Notes: generated by a model from the letters alone, not told the origin. A DNA stretch of 64,000 nucleotides from Helicobacter bilis (GCF_001999985.1 NZ_CP019645.1:1116001-1180000), one strand, 5' to 3'. Shown: positions 19,284 through 28,747, counted from the first letter of the stretch. Program-made: numbers and translations.

Positions 19284-19703
19284 TTAACACCCCCTTTCAC
19301 ACTCTTTATAATCCCTGCTTTGTGGATTAAAGGTATCTACACCCTTTTCTATCATCTCATCATACATTCTAAGTTTTGTCTCTAGCTTTTGCGAAATCTC
19401 CTGCAATGAAGCGATATGTGCTTGTAAATTCGCATAGCTTTTTTGCAATAATGCCCTGCGTTTTGGTGCAGTTTTAATGCCTCCACTTAAAGCCTCCGCA
19501 TACTCTCTAATTTCTTTCAGGCTCATTCCACACTGCCTAAGCCACTCTATCCACTTCACCCACTCCATATCACTTTTTGCAAAATAACGCACCCCATTTT
19601 CATCGCGTTATACAAAGGGGAATAGCCCCTTATCTGCCCAGAATCTAATCTTTCTTGAAGGGATATTTGTTGCCCTCTCAACTTCTATGATTGTATATGC
19701 CAT
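19284..19703 (-). pseudogene. MerR-family regulator interrupted by an in-frame stop codon
   Basis: From ATG at 19703 the frame reads MAYTIIEVERATNIPSRKIR and on to the MerR helix-turn-helix end (FWADKGLFPFV), then meets TAA at 19608-19610. The same frame continues as RDENGVRYFAKSDMEWVKWI and a coiled-coil dimerisation helix, ending CERGC. A single substitution explains the stop. Downstream of it, a GTG at 19592 could start a 102-residue fragment lacking the DNA-binding domain. The cysteines near the end might bind a metal, but this is not established. Confidence 0.85.
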
Positions 19704-19745
19704 TTGTTTTCCTTGTCATATTATTTTGCAGGGCATTTCTATAAA

Positions 19746-21950
19746 TTATTTATGCCTTAGATATTTTTCTATAAAATCGCAACATTTTATATAATTATCA
19801 TAGGATAAGCTTTGATTCTGCTTGCAAAACTTTTTAAATTCTTGCAGGCTCTGTTGAATCTTTTTGCTTAATTTTTTATATGGTTGTTGGTATTTTCTCT
19901 TATGTATCTTGTTGTAAATTAGTTTGTCTAGCGTCTCTATACGATACATATTTGCATAAAGTTTTATTTTAAGATTCTGTAATTCTTGTTTGAATAATTT
20001 TTGCATTTCATCATAGCTTAATGGATTTTTTTGCTTATAAGACACACATAAATGTTGAAAAATACGATAAAATACTAATCCTACAAAATCACTTTGAATC
20101 TTTTCGCACTCTATTTTTAATGCTATGCTATTACGAATATGAAGTAATGGTAGATTTACAGCCTTTAGGGTATAGCAATGCAATTCCTTATGTATAATCG
20201 CCCAGTTAAAATCACTGCGACGATTATAGCGCTTCTTATTTGGTGTAAAATTTGGCAATTTTAGCAACAAAGGATTATAAATAATGCTATTTCCACCTCT
20301 ATGAATGGAATCTGTTTGCAAGATTCCCGCTTTGATTTTAGGCATTGTAAGTTTTCTAGTGGCAATGCAGCCATTTTGAAGTTCTACTATCATATCTTTT
20401 GGAGACATATCACTAAAGAAAGGGTATTCTAAAAATGCAAAATCTTGACTACTTAAATCATAATAATATTCTCTCCCAAAATAATCTTTTTCTTGTGTTA
20501 TCTTATGCGTAAGGTTATTTTGATGTTTCAATGTGTAGAATAAATCTAAAAGCTGCATTCTTAGTGTGCTTAAAAAAGGTAGGGGTGGCTCTCCTACTAC
20601 TCCTCCAAATAAGCAGTCAATACCACTATCTTTATATGCAGCAATATGTGAGAGGTAGTCTATTTTATATGTTTTCTCTCCATCAAATCCGCAAAATCTC
20701 AAATCATCATCAACAATCCAAGTTACAAAATCATTCCCGTAATGTTTTGTTCCTATTTTATATACAAAATGTTGTAATTTCGTGCGTGAAATAGCAATAC
20801 TCTCCTTTTTATCCATAATGCTTAAATGAAAGTTAAAAGGGTATTGACTTAATATTTCTTGCATTTTTGTTTCTAGCTTAGTGCTTGTAAGCACACAGGT
20901 TTTAATACTTAAATTTGGTTGCTTGGAAAGTGTGATTTTTATAAAAGATTCTAAAAGCTCTTTTATATTTTTTGTATCAAAACAGGCAAAGGCTAAAATA
21001 AGATTTAAAGGTTTTGTAGAATTTTGTTGTGTTAAAGTTTTGTGTTTATTATCTTGTTGTTCTAAATTTTTATAAGAATCTAATGTTTTAAAAGAGTGAA
21101 GTTTGAAATTAAAAATATTTTTTGCTCTATTCAATGATTTCTCTTGCAATATCAAAGAAAAATCATCTAGATACTTGCGGTAAAATAACTCCAATCCTTT
21201 GTGCTTTGCCTTACTATTTGTTGTAATTCTCTCCCTATCATCATCTGCGAAGTGAGATACTAATGGCTTATTTATAAATTTTGTTTGAATCTTTTTACAA
21301 ACTTCCGTGTATTCTAAATAACGCATAATTAAATCTCTATCTGTCGTGCTAGGCATACTCTCATCAAATCCACCTATAGCAAAAAATACTCTCAAAGAGA
21401 TAAAAAGATTACTTCCTTGTATATAGGGATTTTGCAAGAAAACATTTTCTTTTTGCAGGGTATTTTTATTTGCTTGAAGAATTTTTGTTTCATTGGGCGT
21501 GTGATAGTAGATTCCACTAGCAATTAAGCCGACATTTTTATTTTTGTATAAAACTTTAAGGCATTCTTGCAAATATGTTATATCCCAGCAGTCATCATCA
21601 TCCAAAAAGGCAAAATAGCATTTCTTTTTATTCTTGCAAATACTAAGTAAATGAAAAGCGGCACTATTCCACGCTCCTGTGCCAGAATGCTTTTTTGTGC
21701 GATTATTATCTATAATTTGTGTTGGAAAATTATCACTAAAACATAATTCATCTCTTATGCTCTTAACTTTATTTTTAACCTTTTCTTTTTGTGCCTCATT
21801 AAAATCATCACAAGATATAATAACTCTAATTTTAGGCTTTATTTTAAGGGGTAATTGTTGCTTATAAACACTTTTCAATGCCCTGTCAAATAAACTTTCT
21901 ATCCTATTGCTACTTAATGCAATAATCACACCAATTTCAAAGTTTCGCAA
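19746..21950 (-). CDS. Two-domain glycosyltransferase (GT2-type N-terminal domain plus a second GT-A-like domain)
   Basis: Residues 1-290 are a GT2 enzyme: a Rossmann start (FEIGVIIALSSNRIESLFDR), CYFAFLDDDDCWD with the metal-binding acidic motif at about residues 112-124, and GGFDESMPSTTDRDLIMRYL. Residues about 310-620 look like a second GT-A domain (LNLILAFACFDTKNIKELLE, FVTWIVDDDLRFCGFDGEK). The last 110 residues are lysine-rich and helical. It overlaps the preceding gene by 14 nt and is the last gene of the operon. Donor and acceptor are unknown; a role in surface glycan assembly is inferred. Confidence 0.75.
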   Translation of the reverse strand: MRNFEIGVIIALSSNRIESLFDRALKSVYKQQLPLKIKPKIRVIISCDDFNEAQKEKVKNKVKSIRDELCFSDNFPTQIIDNNRTKKHSGTGAWNSAAFHLLSICKNKKKCYFAFLDDDDCWDITYLQECLKVLYKNKNVGLIASGIYYHTPNETKILQANKNTLQKENVFLQNPYIQGSNLFISLRVFFAIGGFDESMPSTTDRDLIMRYLEYTEVCKKIQTKFINKPLVSHFADDDRERITTNSKAKHKGLELFYRKYLDDFSLILQEKSLNRAKNIFNFKLHSFKTLDSYKNLEQQDNKHKTLTQQNSTKPLNLILAFACFDTKNIKELLESFIKITLSKQPNLSIKTCVLTSTKLETKMQEILSQYPFNFHLSIMDKKESIAISRTKLQHFVYKIGTKHYGNDFVTWIVDDDLRFCGFDGEKTYKIDYLSHIAAYKDSGIDCLFGGVVGEPPLPFLSTLRMQLLDLFYTLKHQNNLTHKITQEKDYFGREYYYDLSSQDFAFLEYPFFSDMSPKDMIVELQNGCIATRKLTMPKIKAGILQTDSIHRGGNSIIYNPLLLKLPNFTPNKKRYNRRSDFNWAIIHKELHCYTLKAVNLPLLHIRNSIALKIECEKIQSDFVGLVFYRIFQHLCVSYKQKNPLSYDEMQKLFKQELQNLKIKLYANMYRIETLDKLIYNKIHKRKYQQPYKKLSKKIQQSLQEFKKFCKQNQSLSYDNYIKCCDFIEKYLRHK

Positions 21951-23568
21951 CGCGTCTTCCTATACCATATTGTGAGTGTATATGCTTGATTGAAAGTGCA
22001 AATGTAAAACCAGCTTCCTTTACAAAATCTTGCAATTCTTTATCATTTTTTCCCTCTGGATAACAAAAAATATCTATTTTTGTATCAAGTAATTGCTCTA
22101 AAATTTGTTTAGATTCTAGAATCTCTTCTTTGCTTTGTGCTTTATGTTGGGTAAGGTCGCGATGAAATAATGCGTGAGAAGCAATTAAGCCGTAATTTGC
22201 AAGTTCTTTAAGCTCTTTAGAATCTAAGAAAATATGCGATAAATCTGCTTTAAATGTTTCATAAAATTTGCAAAGACTTTTAGAATCTTGCTTGATATAG
22301 TGTTGTTTTAATACCTCTATATTATTAAGAGTGCTTGGTGTTAAATCAAGTTTAAAATATTCAAAAATTTCCTTTATTTTCCCTTTCTCAATTAAACAAT
22401 ACAATAAATCCATTCCGCAAAGCATATTGTTTAAAGCATTATTCACATTTATGGAAAAAATTAAAGATTCTTTTTTTGGATTATATTTATTTTGTAATAT
22501 TTTAGCAATCTCTAAGTGTTCTTTAAAACCATCATCAAAACTTAAGCAAAAATACTTCTTTGGCTCATCTAAGCATTGCTTAATACTGCCAAATTTATAT
22601 CCCCTTTGAAGATAAGATTCTATATACTGCTCTAATCTTAAAAGCCCTATTGCCATTTTTCGTTCAAAATAAATTGGACTTATTGCTTCTTCATATGCAA
22701 TGCGATGAAAGCATAAAATGTGGGGCCTTATAGCTTCATTTCTTAAATTTTTATTAGAATCTCTAACAGATTTTAGAAAGTTTGCCTCATAACCATACTT
22801 AAAGCTTTGCGTAATAATCCCATCTAAATCCTTTGGCAGACATTTACCACCAAAGCAGTAGTCTTTATCTTCATCCATTATTAAAGTGTGAGTTTTTGTA
22901 ATGCGTGGGTCTTTTAGCCATAATTCTCTTACAATATCATAATCTGCCCCAAAAGTTTTACAAATCTTTTCAAATTCATTGCAAAAAGTAATTTTAGTTG
23001 CAAAAAATGAATTTTCCATATATTTACACACTTCAGCATTAGAGCTTGTTGTTTTTATATATTCTTTTGTTGGTCCAGCTACTTTTTTGAAAAAATTAAT
23101 AATAGCAGAGCAGTCATTATCCCTGCCACCAAAAATAAAATAAGGCGTCTTGACAACCTCTTTATCAAAATCATAAGGTGGTGGCAAGTAATAGCTACTT
23201 TCCCCAATATATTCAGGGCTACATACAAGTTTTAAATGCGGATATTTTTTTGACAAAGATTCAGTGCTTAATGGCGGTATGCTTGATTTAATCAATACGA
23301 GTTTTTCTTGTTTAATGCTTTCTAGCACTTGATGCACCGCACTCGTATCTACGCATCCATTAGGCAGGGCATTTGTTGGCACACAAACAAGCACTAATGA
23401 AACATTTTCAATAAAATCCATAGAATCTTGCAAATAAGAAAAATCATTCTTTAGGGTAGGATTATTATCATATGCAAATACTTCAAAATGATTTTTAAAA
23501 AATTCATAAAATGCCCTGCCAACATAACCATAGCCAATAATGCCAATTTTTTCCTTAGATTTATCCAT
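21937..23568 (-). CDS. Fusion of a nucleotide-sugar dehydrogenase (lacking its third domain) and a polysaccharide deacetylase
   Basis: Residues 1-275 match the UDP-glucose/GDP-mannose dehydrogenase family: GIIGYGYVGRAF (NAD loop), CVPTNALPNG, CSPEYIGESSY, NAEVCKYMENSFFATKI and the catalytic-cysteine motif GGKCLPKD. The usual C-terminal UDP-binding domain is absent. From about residue 290 a NodB-type deacetylase follows: HILCFHRI, FCLSFDDGF (metal/base aspartates), SHALFHRDL (H-x3-H metal site) and FCYPEGKND. All deacetylase motifs seem intact. It starts one base after the upstream stop codon. A combined role in making and trimming a sugar is inference. Confidence 0.75.
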   Translation of the reverse strand: MDKSKEKIGIIGYGYVGRAFYEFFKNHFEVFAYDNNPTLKNDFSYLQDSMDFIENVSLVLVCVPTNALPNGCVDTSAVHQVLESIKQEKLVLIKSSIPPLSTESLSKKYPHLKLVCSPEYIGESSYYLPPPYDFDKEVVKTPYFIFGGRDNDCSAIINFFKKVAGPTKEYIKTTSSNAEVCKYMENSFFATKITFCNEFEKICKTFGADYDIVRELWLKDPRITKTHTLIMDEDKDYCFGGKCLPKDLDGIITQSFKYGYEANFLKSVRDSNKNLRNEAIRPHILCFHRIAYEEAISPIYFERKMAIGLLRLEQYIESYLQRGYKFGSIKQCLDEPKKYFCLSFDDGFKEHLEIAKILQNKYNPKKESLIFSINVNNALNNMLCGMDLLYCLIEKGKIKEIFEYFKLDLTPSTLNNIEVLKQHYIKQDSKSLCKFYETFKADLSHIFLDSKELKELANYGLIASHALFHRDLTQHKAQSKEEILESKQILEQLLDTKIDIFCYPEGKNDKELQDFVKEAGFTFALSIKHIHSQYGIGRRVAKL

Positions 23569-23569
23569 A

Positions 23570-25387
23570 TCATTCCTTTATAAGACTAAAAAACATAAAA
23601 TCAGAATTATAGATTCTATAAGGACTTGTGCTTGTATCCCCACTTTGAAAAAGATTTTCTATTTTAAGATTAAAGCGCTTAAAAAGATTCTCATAAAATC
23701 CCAAAGGATAATGAAAGTCAAGTCTATCTCTTTTTGTAGCAAACATTGTTTTTGTAATAATGTGTTGTGTATCATAAAAGTCGCTACTTTTACGCTTTTG
23801 TATATTAGATTTTGCATTATAAAAAAGTGGATTACAAATCACAATAAAAATATGCTTTTTGCTTAATAACACAAGATTATTCATAATAGAATCAATAATT
23901 TTTAAGGCCTCTTCTTGCGTATCTGCTAGATGATGGCATAGCACTAGAGAGCATAAGATAGAATCAAACTGCTTCTTTGTTTGTATAAAGTTTTCTAACT
24001 CTTTCTCAATAATAATTTTTTCAAAAGCCTTTTGATATTTATCTTTAATAATATCTTTGCTAATTTCATAACCTACGACGCTTTTACCTATTTTATTTAA
24101 GCTATAAGCGATTTCTCCACTTCCAGCACCATAATCAAAAATGCTTTTATACTGCAGATTCTCTTTATAAAAATCTCTTATTAAAGTTTTATGCAGTCCA
24201 AAAGCCCCAATTTTTGAGAAAAATCTTTGATATTCGCTTAAGAGATTCTCACATTGTAAAAATTTCTCTAAGACACTAAAATCTTCTTGTGTATTAAGTG
24301 GGCTAAGAAATTCCTTGATATTATCAAGTTTGCATAAATGATTCTGTAATTTATAAATCGCAAATGCCCTTCTACACATACTCTTAAAAAATGCATCACT
24401 ATAAGAGACAAAATCCCAGCCAATATCGCAAATAACAAGCCTATCATTTTGCGTATCAATTAATAAATTTTTAGGCTGCATATCACAACACACAATACCT
24501 GCATAATAAAAATCTGAAAGTAACTCTATATATGCAGTATAAGGCATAGGTTTAAAAGGTTTTGTTTCAAAATACTCATACGATATGATCAATATATCAT
24601 TATTATAATATATCTCAAAAGGCAGGCTAAAACGCGTATTTTTAAGTTGTTTAGAGAGTGGTTCTAATTGAAAATAAAGCCTTGAAATATAGGGGGAGTG
24701 TTTAAAAAGTTTATATATCTTTTTCCTATCTGTGAATACAAAACCCTCACTTCCTTGACCTAAAAAGTCTAATCCCACCTCAATATCACAATGTGCTTTA
24801 ATAATATCTTTTGCTTCTTGTTTTGTCATATCTTTTTTAATACCTGCAAAAGTTTTTTGATAAAGGGGTAATTTCTCTCTTAAAATCTCTATAACTTCGT
24901 TTGCGTTGTTTGCAAAATAGATTTTATCTTTTCGTCTAGAATCTAGTGTTCTGTTTTTAAATTCACCACCATAACCATAATCTGAAAGTGCGATAATTAA
25001 TTTACCAAGCTGCCACGCAAGAGCCATTTCACTAAGACTTCCACTCTCCCCGCCAATAATTATCATAGCATCACAAACACTTGCCACACAAACATTTCTT
25101 GCTATATCAAACCCAAGTGGCAATACCCTATCAATGTAGGGATTTGCGATACTTTTATCATAATTTGGAATAAGTCCTAATATCTGTCCATCGCTATAAT
25201 TATTAGCACATCTAGCACCAAGAGAAACAGCCTCCATTACGCCACCTAACCCACCATTTGCGATAACATAACCCTCTTGTATAAGCTTTTTACCTAAATC
25301 TCGTGCTAAATCTTGTATTATTTGTTTATCTTTTTCTTCCAAACGCTCTAAGCTTGCATATCCAATAACAGCAATAATCTTACGCAT
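23570..25387 (-). CDS. Three-domain protein: SLOG/TIGR00725-like, kinase-like and SAM methyltransferase
   Basis: From ATG at 25387 (GGAG ribosome site) the 605-residue protein has three parts. Residues 1-190 resemble the LOG/TIGR00725 nucleotide-binding fold (KIIAVIGYASLERL, ANGGLGGVMEAVSLGA, MIIIGGESGSLSEMALAW). Residues about 210-375 look like a protein-kinase-like fold: LGQGSEGFVF loop, CCDMQPKNLLID catalytic loop with D-x4-N, and CDIGWDF in the DFG position. The C-terminal part is a class I methyltransferase (SIFDYGAGSGEIAYSL). An upstream ATG at 25456 is unlikely because it would translate an A13 promoter tract. No described protein of this architecture is known to me. Confidence 0.7.
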   Translation of the reverse strand: MRKIIAVIGYASLERLEEKDKQIIQDLARDLGKKLIQEGYVIANGGLGGVMEAVSLGARCANNYSDGQILGLIPNYDKSIANPYIDRVLPLGFDIARNVCVASVCDAMIIIGGESGSLSEMALAWQLGKLIIALSDYGYGGEFKNRTLDSRRKDKIYFANNANEVIEILREKLPLYQKTFAGIKKDMTKQEAKDIIKAHCDIEVGLDFLGQGSEGFVFTDRKKIYKLFKHSPYISRLYFQLEPLSKQLKNTRFSLPFEIYYNNDILIISYEYFETKPFKPMPYTAYIELLSDFYYAGIVCCDMQPKNLLIDTQNDRLVICDIGWDFVSYSDAFFKSMCRRAFAIYKLQNHLCKLDNIKEFLSPLNTQEDFSVLEKFLQCENLLSEYQRFFSKIGAFGLHKTLIRDFYKENLQYKSIFDYGAGSGEIAYSLNKIGKSVVGYEISKDIIKDKYQKAFEKIIIEKELENFIQTKKQFDSILCSLVLCHHLADTQEEALKIIDSIMNNLVLLSKKHIFIVICNPLFYNAKSNIQKRKSSDFYDTQHIITKTMFATKRDRLDFHYPLGFYENLFKRFNLKIENLFQSGDTSTSPYRIYNSDFMFFSLIKE

Positions 25388-25419
25388 ATAAACTCCGCAG
25401 AATTTAAAATAAAAATCGT

Positions 25420-25449
25420 AGTGTATCGTTTTTTTTTTTTTGAAGTCAA
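25420..25449 (-). promoter_or_regulatory. Sigma-70-like promoter with A13 in its spacer, possibly phase-variable
   Basis: On the minus strand TTGACT (25449-25444) is followed by an 18-base spacer containing 13 consecutive A (25441-25429) and then TACACT (25425-25420). The start codon of the three-domain gene is at 25387. A change of one A would bring the spacer to 17, so slippage could set promoter strength. Confidence 0.6.
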
Positions 25450-25684
25450 GGAACAATTTAGCCTGTGCTACATGTCCTTAAGCTAACATACATATGTCCA
25501 AACTTAAGTTCATCTTGTTTGCAGTTAAGCGGAATATATGATCATAGAAATGTAATTAACCATATTCTTGTGGATACTTTCTATTTCTAAAAACCGCAAT
25601 AAGCACAACTTGAATAAGATTAATGTAGCTTGTTAAAACCCCCGCACTCACACTCAGTTATTTAGAAACCTAAAATGATTTTGT

Positions 25685-25690
25685 TATAAT
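25685..25690 (+). promoter_or_regulatory. Sigma-70 -10 box of the Lol permease gene
   Basis: TTGTTATAAT ends at 25690, 35 bases before the start codon. Confidence 0.65.
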
Positions 25691-25725
25691 ACTTAAAATT
25701 TTATGGCTTCACAAAAAGGGATTCT

Positions 25726-26958
25726 ATGCAAAATACACGCCTTATAACATTTATATTGCGACATTATCTTAAGTTTGATAAAACGCAGCCTTTTATATCA
25801 ATCACTGCGATTTTAGCCTTTCTTGGTGTGGGTGTGGGCGTTATGGTGCTTTTGGTAACGATGAGTATTATGAATGGCATGATAAAAGAGTTTGAACACA
25901 AGCTTTTTATAATGAATTATCCAATTACTATTTTTGCAACTTCTAATAGGGGGCTATCAAAAGAGCTTTTAGAGTATTTAGAAGAAAAGTTTCCAAAATT
26001 AAAATTTAGCCCATATATGCAAACACAAGCAGTAATCCGCATGAATGCAGAAATCTATCCACTCGTTGTGTATGCAATCGATCTAGAGAGAGAGAAAAAT
26101 GTCAATAAGGTCTTATATGAAAGTCGCACAAAAGAGTTTAGCAATACCTTTAATCTCATTATGGGTGAGACATTTTACTATTCACTTGGGCTAAATAAAG
26201 ATGAAAAAGTTACTCTCATATTTACAGAGCTTGCCCCAACAGGCATAGCCCTTACTCCAAAGATGAAGAAATTTGGCATTGATGGCACTTTTACAAGTGG
26301 TCTGCGAAACTATGATAACTCCATTGTTTATACGACTTTTGAGGCATTACAAGCATTGCGTGGTGTGGGAAATGGGGCTTATGAGGGATTTCATATCTTT
26401 TCTAATGAGCCTATGAAAGATATAGAATCTATCCGCCTTGCTATAGAATCTTATATGAAAGAGAGTGGTAATATCGTGCATGCAGAAGCACAAGGCTGGT
26501 GGGAGCAAAATGGCAATTTCTTTGCGGCTATGGAGTTGGAGAAAAAGGCTTTGTTTTTAGTGCTTATGCTAATTATTCTTATGGCGAGTTTAAATATTAT
26601 TAGCTCATTGCTTATGGTTGTGATGAATAGACGAAAAGAGATTGCCCTGCTGATTAGTCTTGGGGCAAGTAAGAAGCATGTAAAGCAGATATTTTTCCGC
26701 CTAGGTGCGGTGATTGGCGGGAGTGGCATTGTATTTGGCGTAATTGGGGCATTTATTGTCATGTGGATTCTAAAAACTTTTGATATTATCTCAATCCCTG
26801 CTGATGTGTATGGTGTATCAAAACTGCCTATTGAGTTACTTTGGAGTGATTTATTATGGACTATCATTGGAGCATGTGTTATTGTGTGCTTATCGTCATA
26901 TTATCCTGCTAAAAAAGCAAGCAAAATAGATGTATTGCAAGTCTTGCGTAATGAGTAG
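25726..26958 (+). CDS. Lipoprotein-releasing ABC permease, LolC/LolE type
   Basis: The 410-residue protein has an N-terminal membrane helix (AILAFLGVGVGVMVLLVTMSI), a long periplasmic domain (about residues 50-265) and three C-terminal helices ending VCLSSYYPAKKASKIDVLQV, the FtsX/MacB_PCD signature. The opening FILRHYLKFDKTQPFISI is typical of LolC/LolE, which extract lipoproteins from the inner membrane for LolA. Many epsilonproteobacteria have a single Lol permease acting as a homodimer. The LolD ATPase gene is not adjacent. Confidence 0.88.
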   Translation: MQNTRLITFILRHYLKFDKTQPFISITAILAFLGVGVGVMVLLVTMSIMNGMIKEFEHKLFIMNYPITIFATSNRGLSKELLEYLEEKFPKLKFSPYMQTQAVIRMNAEIYPLVVYAIDLEREKNVNKVLYESRTKEFSNTFNLIMGETFYYSLGLNKDEKVTLIFTELAPTGIALTPKMKKFGIDGTFTSGLRNYDNSIVYTTFEALQALRGVGNGAYEGFHIFSNEPMKDIESIRLAIESYMKESGNIVHAEAQGWWEQNGNFFAAMELEKKALFLVLMLIILMASLNIISSLLMVVMNRRKEIALLISLGASKKHVKQIFFRLGAVIGGSGIVFGVIGAFIVMWILKTFDIISIPADVYGVSKLPIELLWSDLLWTIIGACVIVCLSSYYPAKKASKIDVLQVLRNE

Positions 26959-27041
26959 AATTTTAGATTATTGTGTTTGAAAATACATGTTTTTAGATAT
27001 AATATAAAGTTTTATGTTTTGTCATAACTTAAGGAGCAATA

Positions 27042-28472
27042 ATGCTAGAAGGGCAAATTATAAGTTTAGATCCTGCAAATAAAGAGGGTAAAGTAGAGCA
27101 AACACTCAATAAACGCGTTTATCCATTTACCTTTGATGTGTGGCAGGGCGAAGAAGAAGAGTTAGCAACAAACATTGAGGTTGAGTTTGTGGTAGAAAAT
27201 CGCGTTGTCGTAAAAATGCAGTTAAAGATTTCATTAGAAGATGAAGAGGCAATACCTGTTACGAAATCTCCAGAAGATTGCATTAACGAATATTTTGCAA
27301 GAGAAAAGAATATCTTAAGTCATCATCATGATTTTATTGAGGGCAATAAAGAGCTTGACTTTATGCGTATGAAACGCTTTTTATTCACAGCTTATAATGA
27401 TTTGTGCGATTTAGATTCTATGCTTGAAAACAAAGAGTTAAAAGCGGTTAAGCATGAAGTTGCATCACTATATAGAGACTTTGAAGAGTATAATAAAAAG
27501 ACGCAATATCCACTACCCTATGCTTTTGAGAGAATCTTTTTGGTGCGACAAGTCTCTTACACTCATTTAGAGCAATATATCGAAGATGTGAAAATAGGCA
27601 TGGCAGGTGCAAAGGCAGAATCTGAACCACTTGGCAGAAGACTTGAAGAAGAAGAGCGGACTTTAAGGCTTATGCCTGATAAAAAAAGCAAGGAATACTT
27701 AGAGTTTGAAAAAGAAGTGAAAGTTTTACGCAGAAGATTTGTAGATTTGATAGATTATATCGCAAAGCAAAAAGATATTATCGCAAGAGAGAGTGCGAGA
27801 TTGCAAGTCTTTAAAGAAAAGCATTTTCAAACCTTTGCTGATGTATTTGCCCCTATGACCGCTGAAATAAAGGGGCGTTTTATAAAGCTACTTAATACAA
27901 AAGGCTATGAGCTAGATAAGGCGATGTGGGCGCGTGCAAAGACAAATCAGTATGTAAAGAAATTTTTCCGCGATGCAGACATTCATGGTGGATATAACTC
28001 AAAGACTTACTTACGCTATTTTCTCAAAGGGCTTGATAAGAATAAGGTTGTATCCGCAAAGACAAAAGAGCTTTTTGGACTGCTAAAAGATTTAGAAAAG
28101 CTTAGTATGCAAAATGTCATGGTGATACAAGAAAACGACACAAAGTCATTTAAATCCCAACAGCTTATTGAACGCGTAGATTCTGGACTTAAGGTAACAG
28201 TTGAGCATAATCCTTTTGATGCACTTGCAAAGCTAGGGGCAAAACCACAAGATATAGTTGTGCTTGATTATAAAAACATGGGATTACTAGCCTTTGATTT
28301 CATACGAGAATATAAAGCAACGCCAAATGCTAAAAACCCTGTGTTTATCGTAGTTACACCCACACCACTTGAATACGATGTAATGGAGGAAGGCAGAGCA
28401 ATCGGCGTAGAATATTATGTATTAGCAAATGACGCTGAAGGCTTCTCTGACGCTATACGAATGGTTATTTGA
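27042..28472 (+). CDS. Conserved-looking protein of unknown function with a receiver-like C-terminus
   Basis: I do not recognise a named family. The first 65 residues form a beta-rich stretch that could be an OB-like or PilZ-like fold (MLEGQIISLDPANKEGKVEQ). Residues about 75-330 are helical and charged, with long coiled-coil stretches. The last 110 residues resemble a response-regulator receiver fold: VVVLDYKNMGLLAFDF holds an aspartate in the phosphorylation position and FIVVTPTPLEYD fits the next strand. The acidic cluster of true receivers is not clear, so it may be a pseudo-receiver. AAGGAG lies six bases before the start. Confidence 0.6.
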   Translation: MLEGQIISLDPANKEGKVEQTLNKRVYPFTFDVWQGEEEELATNIEVEFVVENRVVVKMQLKISLEDEEAIPVTKSPEDCINEYFAREKNILSHHHDFIEGNKELDFMRMKRFLFTAYNDLCDLDSMLENKELKAVKHEVASLYRDFEEYNKKTQYPLPYAFERIFLVRQVSYTHLEQYIEDVKIGMAGAKAESEPLGRRLEEEERTLRLMPDKKSKEYLEFEKEVKVLRRRFVDLIDYIAKQKDIIARESARLQVFKEKHFQTFADVFAPMTAEIKGRFIKLLNTKGYELDKAMWARAKTNQYVKKFFRDADIHGGYNSKTYLRYFLKGLDKNKVVSAKTKELFGLLKDLEKLSMQNVMVIQENDTKSFKSQQLIERVDSGLKVTVEHNPFDALAKLGAKPQDIVVLDYKNMGLLAFDFIREYKATPNAKNPVFIVVTPTPLEYDVMEEGRAIGVEYYVLANDAEGFSDAIRMVI

Positions 28473-28715
28473 TCGCGTTGTCTTTATTAAAGATTCCAGA
28501 TTGTTTTGTGTCTTAGGACTGGGTTACAAATGCTGGGTATTTTTTTGTTTGTTGGATAATATTAGGTTGTGATACTTTGGAGTTTAAAGCAAATTATGTA
28601 GTATTTAAGCATTATGTTTAGTTTAGGTTTTCTTAATCCGCAGCAAGTTAGATTCTAAGTTGTGCTGAAATCTAAAATAACAAAAATCTTAAAGCGCGTT
28701 TGTATAAAAACTTGC

Positions 28716-28721
28716 TATAAT
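28716..28721 (+). promoter_or_regulatory. Sigma-70 -10 box
   Basis: TTGCTATAAT ends 26 bases before the start codon of the gene at 28748. Confidence 0.6.
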
Positions 28722-28747
28722 CCATATATTTATTTTAAGGGGAAAAG

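Larger units (their letters stand above)
25388..25725. other. Divergent promoter region
   Basis: This gap separates the fusion-gene operon (minus strand) from the Lol permease gene (plus strand). It holds the A13-spacer promoter at 25420-25449 and a -10 box at 25685-25690. Nothing else is recognised. Confidence 0.6.

Noticed and set aside
23570-25456. The longest reading frame of the three-domain gene, starting at 25456.
   Set aside because: It would translate the A13 promoter tract; the ATG at 25387 has GGAG before it and begins exactly at the expected fold.
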